Positions 5,815-11,336 of a stretch of 11,336 nt of DNA are shown in pieces. The stretch lies in NCBI GenBank assembly GCA_016206405.1, contig JACQRQ010000006.1, forward strand, positions 1 through 11,336, read 5' to 3'. The position numbers and the translations under genes were made by a program. Every line of letters starts with the position of its first letter. The first letter of the stretch is position 1. The notes beneath the pieces are model-generated. The model searched no databases. It was not told the DNA's origin and saw only the letters and a program-made list of their open reading frames with translations. The DNA comes from Elusimicrobiota bacterium (GTDB taxonomy: Bacteria > Elusimicrobiota > Elusimicrobia > O2-12-FULL-59-9).

Positions 5815-6228
5815 CTACTTCCGCTCTGTCGCTATCGTCATCGACCGGGCTCCCGCCTTCTTGGATTCCGCCATCAATTGGGTGAGCTGCCCATGCGTTG
5901 CCTGGGCGTCCGCGCGAATGATGACATATTTATCGTCGCTCATCGCCAGCCGATTTCGTATGGCGATGGAAAACTCCTGAATGTTTTTGACGAGCGTATC
6001 GCTGACCGCCATGCCCCCGTCCTGCGCCAAAGTTACCACCACGTTGTCGGCCTCGTGGCCCTCCTTGGTGGTGGCCTTCGGCAAACTGACTTTGATCGGA
6101 GGATCCGAGAACATGGGCGCCGTGACCATGAAAATAATCACCAAAACCAGGCAAACATCCACCAAAGGAGTGACATTGACTCCCGTAATCGCCGCGTCAT
6201 CTTCCATCCCTGCCCTGCGTCTTCTCAT
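5815..6228 (-). CDS. ExbD/TolR-family biopolymer transport protein (second copy)
   Basis: A 137-residue single-pass inner-membrane protein of the ExbD/TolR family, which with ExbB/TolQ forms a proton-driven motor. The signature ITGVNVTPLVDVCLVLVIIFM spans about 14-34. Asp24 is the conserved membrane aspartate thought to carry protons. The periplasmic ExbD fold follows, with NVVVTLAQDGGMAV and KYVIIRADAQATHGQLTQLM, and the protein ends in TIATERK. The chosen start (MRRRRAGMED) has GGAAAG close upstream and gives a basic cytoplasmic tail. Alternatives are an ATG at 6270 that overlaps the preceding exbD by 17 nt, and one at 6207 with AGGG 5 nt upstream. The presence of two ExbD paralogues in tandem is notable. 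Confidence 0.88.
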   Translation of the reverse strand: MRRRRAGMEDDAAITGVNVTPLVDVCLVLVIIFMVTAPMFSDPPIKVSLPKATTKEGHEADNVVVTLAQDGGMAVSDTLVKNIQEFSIAIRNRLAMSDDKYVIIRADAQATHGQLTQLMAESKKAGARSMTIATERK

Positions 6229-6253
6229 TCTTTCCAACCCGCCCGTTTTCGGG

Positions 6254-6664
6254 TCATTGCCCGGACGCATTCATGATCGCCAGTTTCTCCGCGCCCGCCT
6301 GCTTGGCCGCATCCAAAATATCAACGACCTGACCGACTTTATTTAAAGTTCCCGCAGTCACGATCACCATCTTATCGCGGCTGTTTTGCAGGGCTTGAGC
6401 AATCCGGGCTTCCAACTGGTCCGCAGGCGTGGCAAGGTTATTGACCCGGATGGCGCCGTCTTCCGTCAATACCACCGTCACATTTTCAGATGCGGTGACC
6501 TTGCCGACTTGGGCCTTGGCGCCGCTCTCCAGCACTTGAATGCCGAGTTGGACAGCGAAGGGGGCCACGGCCATGAAAATAATCACCAGCACTAGGCAAA
6601 CGTCCACCAAAGGGGTCATGTTGATGTCGGTGATTCCGTCTTGTGAGTTTGCGTCCGCCTGCAT
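6254..6664 (-). CDS. ExbD/TolR-family biopolymer transport protein (first copy)
   Basis: A 136-residue paralogue of the next gene. It has a short cytoplasmic tail, then ITDINMTPLVDVCLVLVIIF (about 11-30) with the conserved membrane Asp21, then a periplasmic domain with NVTVVLTEDGAIRVN and KMVIVTAGTLNKVGQVVDIL. The membrane segment PLVDVCLVLVIIFM is identical in both copies while the periplasmic domains have diverged. That fits a duplication followed by specialisation of the periplasmic part. It begins 18 nt after the ExbB-like gene, with only a weak G-rich ribosome site (GGGGC). Confidence 0.9.
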   Translation of the reverse strand: MQADANSQDGITDINMTPLVDVCLVLVIIFMAVAPFAVQLGIQVLESGAKAQVGKVTASENVTVVLTEDGAIRVNNLATPADQLEARIAQALQNSRDKMVIVTAGTLNKVGQVVDILDAAKQAGAEKLAIMNASGQ

Positions 6665-6682
6665 GTTTGCCCCGTCCGCGAT

Positions 6683-7312
6683 TTAAGTTTTTTCTTGCGC
6701 GCCCTGCTTGATCAGCGACAGCAGCCGTATCCCCATCACGTCCATTTCGGTGGATATGACTTTCACTTTTTTAACGAAGTAGTTGTAGGCAATGACCGCC
6801 GGGATGGCGACGGCCAAGCCGGCCGCCGTGGCGACCAAGGCTTCGGCGATTCCTTTGGCGACCACCGTCGGCCCCCCCGATCCGGAAAGAGCCAAATCCT
6901 CAAAGGCCCTTATAATTCCCAGCACCGTCCCGAACAAACCGATGAAAGGGGCCGTATTGCCCAAGGTGCCGAGAACGCCCAGGTAGCGTTCCATCTTCAC
7001 TCTCTCTTCCAACTTTTTCGACTCCATGAGCTCCTCAATTTCCGCCCGGCTCCGGCCGTGTTGAAGAAGGGCGTAGTGAGCCAGACGCGCCACCGGAGAT
7101 TTAATGCTTTGGCACAAAGACTGCGCCTGCTTCAAGTCTCCCGCTTCCAGCAGCGCGCCGACGCGCCGGAGCAAGTCATCGACTGCCAGCCGCGCGGACC
7201 TGAAATAGACCCACCGCTCCACCATAAAAATAATCGATAACAAGGAGCAAAAAAGGAGTATCACCAGCGTAAAGCTCTGCTTCAATATTTCCAGCAGCGT
7301 CAAATTTCCCAT
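6683..7312 (-). CDS. MotA/TolQ/ExbB proton channel family protein
   Basis: A 209-residue polytopic inner-membrane protein that forms the pentameric proton-channel core with ExbD/TolR. Membrane segments are visible at about 13-32, 112-135 and 158-180, with a cytoplasmic domain between the first two, the ExbB/TolQ topology. The signature LGNTAPFIGLFGTVLGIIRAF (117-137) contains Thr129. GIAEALVATAAGLAVAIP (154-171) contains Glu157 and Thr162. These correspond to the functionally important Thr148, Glu176 and Thr181 of E. coli ExbB. AGGGGG lies 7 nt upstream of the ATG. The gene starts 12 nt after the large TPR gene and precedes two exbD genes. Sequence alone does not say whether it is TolQ- or ExbB-like in role; the TPR and OmpA-like neighbours favour TolQ. 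Confidence 0.93.
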   Translation of the reverse strand: MGNLTLLEILKQSFTLVILLFCSLLSIIFMVERWVYFRSARLAVDDLLRRVGALLEAGDLKQAQSLCQSIKSPVARLAHYALLQHGRSRAEIEELMESKKLEERVKMERYLGVLGTLGNTAPFIGLFGTVLGIIRAFEDLALSGSGGPTVVAKGIAEALVATAAGLAVAIPAVIAYNYFVKKVKVISTEMDVMGIRLLSLIKQGAQEKT

Positions 7313-7324
7313 ATAGAGCCCCCT

Positions 7325-10300
7325 TTAAGGCAGTTCGGGCGGTTTCCCAGGCGATTGCGAGCTGTCGGCGGAGCCTGGGTTCTCGCTCGTCTTCTGCGCC
7401 TGCGGCACGGCTTCGGCTTGAGCCGCCTCCGACGTTAACCGGACTTTTAAAGCCTCCCCTCTGGCCCTGGCCGCCCGCGCGACATCTTCCGAGGAAGCGG
7501 TTCTCGACAAATTCTCATAAACCTGGATGGCCAAAGCCCAATTGGATTCCTTTTCATAGAGGTCCCCCATTTTGACCAACGCTTGAAGCCGGAACGCATT
7601 GTCCGCAGGCTCGAAATTCAGAAATCTTTTCCATTCCGCTTTGGTCTGCTCGCCTTCGCCCATGGATAAATACAGCTCCCCCCGCCGGAAAATAACTTCC
7701 GCCACGGCAGCCGCATCCGAGGTGGAAAGATTGACTTCGATGGCCTTGAGAGTGTCCAGAGCCTCCCGGCTTTTGGCTTGCTCTTTTTGCAGATCAAAAA
7801 TAGCCCAAAGGGAATTTTGCGTATTGGCCGCGCCGGGCTTCAACTCGATATAGCGCCGGTAGGCTTCTTCAGATTTAGCCGGTTGGCCGGAACCCTTGTG
7901 AGCCAAGGCGAGGTTGAAAGTCGCCGCTTTCACGAAGTCGGAGTCGGGGTACTCTTGCAGCAGCGCGCTGAACTCGGCGGCGGCCTCATCGTATCGCTTA
8001 AGGTGATAGTAGGCGTTGCCCAGGTGGAAAAGCGCAAAGGGAATCTCTTCAACCTTGGAAACGCTTTTTAGGAACCTTTGATAGGCCGGAATTGTTTTTT
8101 CAAACTCCCCCGCGCCTAGATAAGCCTCCGCCAAATAAAACTGCGCCTGCAATAAGGAAGGGTGGTCCGTAAAATCCACGGAAAATCGCTCAAACGTTTC
8201 GGCGGCCGCCTGATATTTCTGGTCATCGAGCAGCTTGCGGCCCAAACGATAAAGCGCCTCCGCGGCAACAAGGCTCTTGGGGTTTCCATCCACGATGGAT
8301 TTCAAAACGGGCTCATACCCAAGCGTCGGGCTTTTTTCCAAGGAAGCCTCCACGAGATCCAGCACGTCTTGGCTTTTAACGTCGTTGGGATATATGGAAA
8401 GAAACTTTTTGGCTTCTTGAATGGCCTGCTGATCCCTTCCGGAATTGTAATAGGACTGCACGATTCTCAGATGGGCCTCCACAATTTCCGGGTGGGCGGG
8501 CACTCCGGGCAACGGGGATTTTTTTTCGGCGCTCTTCTCAATAATTTTCCGATAGGCGCTGACGGCCTCGTCGTATTTTTGTCCCCGGAAATATGTATCG
8601 GCCATCTGCCTCTCGGCTTGCACCGCCTGTTCGGAAAGAGGATAACGCGCGATCAATTTCTCCCAGGTTTTTATCGCCTCGGAATAATATCGCTGGTGGT
8701 AAAGACACAAAGCAGCGCGGTAATGGGCGACGCTGGCCGATGCGGAATCGGGATTTTCCTCCGCGAATTTATTATAGAGCTGGAAGGCGTCGTCATAATT
8801 TTTTTGGTTGAAAAAGTTGTCGGCCATGCCGAAGTCGTTGATGCTGGTCAACGCGGCGGAAACCGCCGAGGCCGATGTCATTTGCTTGAGTTTGTCGCGG
8901 GCGGCCAAAGAGTCCTGGTAGCGTCCCTGGGCGAAATGGACCCAAGCCAAACCGTCCTGGGCATAAACGGCGGCCTCCTCCTTAGGGTACTCATTCAACA
9001 CGCCTTCATAAAGCGTCTTCGCGCGATCGGCCAGGTGAAGGGATAAATACGCGTCCGCGATGTAGATATTGCTCAGACTCCGCCACACGCTCTTGGTGGC
9101 GGGCAATTGATTCAAAATGAACTGGTACGAGGTGATGAGCGAATTCAAGTTCCCCCGGTCATACTCCGTCTTGAGAATCAAGAACATAGCCTGCTCGGAG
9201 ATTTCGCTGCCGGCTGAAAGATCGACGATCCGCTGGTAGGAGGCGATCGCGTCATCATACCGCTTGATTCCATTGAGACTGTTGCCCAAAATCAAATAGA
9301 CATTTTTCGCCAACGGATGCACCGGATACAGCGCCAAAAACTCCTCAGCCGTTTTTACGGCGCCATCCAACTTGCCATGCTCATGCAGGCACCAAGCCAG
9401 CTTGTAATAGGCCAAGGGGGTGATGCTCGTTTGGTCCGGATAGGAACTGATGAGCAGGGTATAATTGGAAATAGCCTCCTTCCACTGACCGGCGACAAGG
9501 TGCGACTCCGCGACAAGATACTGGGCCATCGGAGCGTAATAATTCTTGGGATAGTCGGCCACGATCAACGACCAGGAAGCCCTGGCGTCGGGGTACAGTT
9601 TTTGCTTAAAATAGGAACTTGCAATCCGGTATTGCGCGGATATCCTGAGAGCGGAATTCGGATAACGGCCGATAAAATCCTTGTACTTTTTAATCGCGCC
9701 CGTATAATTCTGCGCGATAAAAAAAGCGTCGCCAATGAAAAATTCAGCCTGTTCGCGAAATTCTGCGCGAGGAAAGTCCCTGACCAGCTTGGCCAAAATG
9801 TTGGCGGATTGATACGGTTTCCCGGCCTCCAAATAAGTCCTCCCCAAATAGTAAAGCGCCTCCGGAGTTCCCAGTAATTTGAAGAACATTTCCGATGTTT
9901 TGAAATCGCCTTTATGAAACGCGATGAGCCCCTGCGCATAAAGCAGCAGGGGCTTTTCAAGGTAACCCGGATATATCTTGGCGATTTGTTTAAGGCTGTC
10001 TTCGGCCGGCGCGAATCTTCCCTGCGCCAAATTCGCATGGACGACGGCGACCAAGCTCTCAGCCGTCAGGTAGCTATTAGGCCATTTCTCCTGCAGTTGA
10101 AGAAAAAAGCTTATGGCCTGGCCCCATTGACGACGATTATAGGTGATCTCTCCGAGGCGGTATTGCGCCGAATCGGCCAAACCCTGCTTTTCTGATTTGT
10201 CCACGATTTCCTGAAAAAGCGCGGCCGCGGACTTAAACGACTTCTCGCTGGCGTTCTCGGAACCGGAGACGGTCGCCGTATCTTGAGTCACGCCGGCATC

Positions 10301-10588
10301 CGCCGCCGGTTGCGCTTTCTGGGCCGCCAAGGCCCTGCGCAAATAAGCTTCCGCCAAGAGAAATCGCGCTTCCCAAAATCGGTCGCTTTGCGGATATAAG
10401 GTCAAAAATCGGTCGAAGCCGGAGATGACGGATTCCCAGACCGGCGCTTTTTCCCGCGTCGCCGCCACAACCGTATTATAAGCCTCATCCTCCGGCGTGA
10501 CGTGGGCGGACTCCGCATGCAAAGGCTGGACGCAGCCCCAGCATAACACGAGAACGCATAGAGTTTTCAAATGATTGGGCAAGCTCAC
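7325..10588 (-). CDS. Large exported tetratricopeptide-repeat protein
   Basis: A 1087-residue protein with a signal peptide (hydrophobic core about 9-20; cleavage likely after LHA at residue 25; no canonical lipobox). Almost the whole mature chain is TPR-type helical hairpins, roughly twenty or more by eye. Recurrent features are 'Y.lg..y...g.y..Ai..y' helix A/B patterns and 'YP.s' turns, such as LYPQSD, KWPNSY, RYPNSA, DYPKNY, LYPVHP, RYPLSE, IYPNDV and EYPDSD. These are closest to the periplasmic BamD/CpoB style of TPR. An Ala/Gln/Ser-rich linker interrupts the repeats at about 85-120, and the last 35 residues are Pro/Ser/Gln-rich and probably disordered. The GTG start overlaps the thrS stop as GTGA. 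The ExbB, ExbD and TonB genes immediately downstream suggest a periplasmic scaffold for that motor. The partner is unknown. Confidence 0.85.
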   Translation of the reverse strand: MSLPNHLKTLCVLVLCWGCVQPLHAESAHVTPEDEAYNTVVAATREKAPVWESVISGFDRFLTLYPQSDRFWEARFLLAEAYLRRALAAQKAQPAADAGVTQDTATVSGSENASEKSFKSAAALFQEIVDKSEKQGLADSAQYRLGEITYNRRQWGQAISFFLQLQEKWPNSYLTAESLVAVVHANLAQGRFAPAEDSLKQIAKIYPGYLEKPLLLYAQGLIAFHKGDFKTSEMFFKLLGTPEALYYLGRTYLEAGKPYQSANILAKLVRDFPRAEFREQAEFFIGDAFFIAQNYTGAIKKYKDFIGRYPNSALRISAQYRIASSYFKQKLYPDARASWSLIVADYPKNYYAPMAQYLVAESHLVAGQWKEAISNYTLLISSYPDQTSITPLAYYKLAWCLHEHGKLDGAVKTAEEFLALYPVHPLAKNVYLILGNSLNGIKRYDDAIASYQRIVDLSAGSEISEQAMFLILKTEYDRGNLNSLITSYQFILNQLPATKSVWRSLSNIYIADAYLSLHLADRAKTLYEGVLNEYPKEEAAVYAQDGLAWVHFAQGRYQDSLAARDKLKQMTSASAVSAALTSINDFGMADNFFNQKNYDDAFQLYNKFAEENPDSASASVAHYRAALCLYHQRYYSEAIKTWEKLIARYPLSEQAVQAERQMADTYFRGQKYDEAVSAYRKIIEKSAEKKSPLPGVPAHPEIVEAHLRIVQSYYNSGRDQQAIQEAKKFLSIYPNDVKSQDVLDLVEASLEKSPTLGYEPVLKSIVDGNPKSLVAAEALYRLGRKLLDDQKYQAAAETFERFSVDFTDHPSLLQAQFYLAEAYLGAGEFEKTIPAYQRFLKSVSKVEEIPFALFHLGNAYYHLKRYDEAAAEFSALLQEYPDSDFVKAATFNLALAHKGSGQPAKSEEAYRRYIELKPGAANTQNSLWAIFDLQKEQAKSREALDTLKAIEVNLSTSDAAAVAEVIFRRGELYLSMGEGEQTKAEWKRFLNFEPADNAFRLQALVKMGDLYEKESNWALAIQVYENLSRTASSEDVARAARARGEALKVRLTSEAAQAEAVPQAQKTSENPGSADSSQSPGKPPELP

Positions 10589-11336
10589 GATTCTTGGGGA
10601 ACACCCGGCGCCGGATGCCGCCCGGAGACTTCCTGCTTCAATCCTTCAATCAGGGACTCCAAATCCATGCTGTGGTTGGTTTTGTCGCCGCGCCGCCGGA
10701 GGCTGACGGTGCCGGCGGCGGCTTCTCTAGCGCCCACCGTCAGAAGGTACGGACATTTTTGCGCCGTCGCGTCGCGCACCTTCAAACCGATTGTTTCCGG
10801 ACGGAAATCCCCTGCGGCGCGCAGGCCGGCGGCACGCAGGGCCTTAACAACGGTTCGTCCATACTCCACGTGGGAATCGGCAATAGTGAGAACCTCCGCT
10901 TGAACGGGCGACAGCCACGTCGGAAAGGCGCCCGCAAAATGCTCGATGAGATTTGCCATAAAGCGTTCGAAGGAGCCCAGCAGAGCGCGATGAATCATGA
11001 CGACATGCTCCGGCTTGCCGGACTCGTTGCGGAAGGTGGCGTCAAAACGCTTCGGCAAGTTAAAATCCAGCTGGACCGTCGAAAGCTGCCAATCGCGCCC
11101 GATACCGTCTTTGACGACCGTGTCGATTTTGGGTCCATAAAAGGCGCCGGCGCCCGCATCCACGCTGAATTTCAACCCGCAGCTTTCCAATGCATTTTTC
11201 AGGCTGGCCTCAGCCGCATCCCAAGTTTGCGCGTCGCCCACCGTTGTTGTTTGCGGCCGGGTCGAGAGAAAAAAGCGCCGGTCCGAAAAACCGCAGGCAT
11301 CCAGAACGATCTGGATCAACTCCAGAATCTCCTTGA
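10585..11336 (-). CDS. thrS: Threonine--tRNA ligase, C-terminal part (5' end outside window)
   Basis: The visible 249 residues are the C-terminal portion of threonyl-tRNA synthetase, the class II enzyme that charges tRNA-Thr. Catalytic-domain landmarks are the FFLSTRP strand, GAGAFYGPKID, GRDWQLSTVQLDFNLPKRF, and motif 3 VVMIHRALLGSFERF with the zinc-ligand His and the ATP-binding Arg. FPTWLSPVQ marks entry into the anticodon-binding domain, which continues through VLTIADSHVEYG, LRAAGLRAAGDFR and YLLTVGAREAAAGTVSLRRRG. The frame stays open to the window edge, so the N-terminal editing domain and the first half of the catalytic domain lie outside. The stop overlaps the GTG of the TPR gene. In many bacteria infC follows thrS; here an envelope gene does. 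Confidence 0.95.
   Translation of the reverse strand, partial: KEILELIQIVLDACGFSDRRFFLSTRPQTTTVGDAQTWDAAEASLKNALESCGLKFSVDAGAGAFYGPKIDTVVKDGIGRDWQLSTVQLDFNLPKRFDATFRNESGKPEHVVMIHRALLGSFERFMANLIEHFAGAFPTWLSPVQAEVLTIADSHVEYGRTVVKALRAAGLRAAGDFRPETIGLKVRDATAQKCPYLLTVGAREAAAGTVSLRRRGDKTNHSMDLESLIEGLKQEVSGRHPAPGVPQES

Noticed and set aside
8162..9046. 294-codon plus-strand open frame antisense to the TPR gene
   Set aside because: No ribosome site or recognisable motif, and the opposite strand is a continuous TPR coding region.
10570..10590. Lipoprotein signal in the TPR protein (LCWGC near residues 15-19)
   Set aside because: The residues before Cys19 do not fit the lipobox consensus, and a good signal peptidase I site (LHA) follows.

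Overview
This is a dense, unidirectional stretch of chromosome. Every gene I can support lies on the minus strand, so the biological reading order runs from high to low coordinates. The cell has a Gram-negative envelope: there is a TonB-like protein, an ExbB/TolQ homologue, two ExbD/TolR homologues, an OmpA-like domain, and two exported proteins with signal peptides. The sequence is moderately GC-rich. The FlgD-like Ig fold joined to an OmpA-like domain and the very large TPR protein fit a deep-branching Gram-negative phylum. Elusimicrobiota or Omnitrophota relatives are my guess, at low confidence. No mobile element, CRISPR array or pseudogene was seen.

Layout in order of transcription: the 3' part of thrS (11336-10585); a 1087-residue exported TPR protein; an ExbB/TolQ proton-channel subunit; two consecutive ExbD/TolR subunits; a TonB-family protein; an exported protein with a FlgD-like Ig domain and a degenerate OmpA-like domain; gap; pgk; secG; tRNA-Leu(GAG); a class II (fuculose-phosphate type) aldolase with a C-terminal extension; and the first 30 codons of an unidentified gene cut by the window edge. 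Junctions are very tight. Two of them are 4-nt GTGA stop/start overlaps (thrS-TPR and gap-pgk), and the rest have gaps of about 2-54 nt, which suggests one or two long operons. The only promoter I can defend is an extended -10 (TGGTATAAT) between pgk and secG.

The block from 10588 to 3666 looks like a proton-motive-force-driven envelope machine: a periplasmic TPR scaffold, an inner-membrane ExbB/ExbD/ExbD motor, a TonB arm and a periplasmic OmpA-like end piece. Its parts parallel Tol-Pal (CpoB, TolQ, TolR, TolA, Pal) and also the Agl/Glt gliding motor of Myxococcus (one TolQ-like plus two TolR-like subunits). It lacks TolB, and its OmpA-like domain seems to have lost the peptidoglycan-binding residues. 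The gap-pgk-secG block is a common glycolysis/secretion cluster without tpiA, and secG followed by tRNA-Leu(GAG) echoes the secG-leuU order of E. coli. The aldolase ends in a Pro-rich linker and a short amphipathic helix, which resembles bacterial-microcompartment encapsulation peptides.
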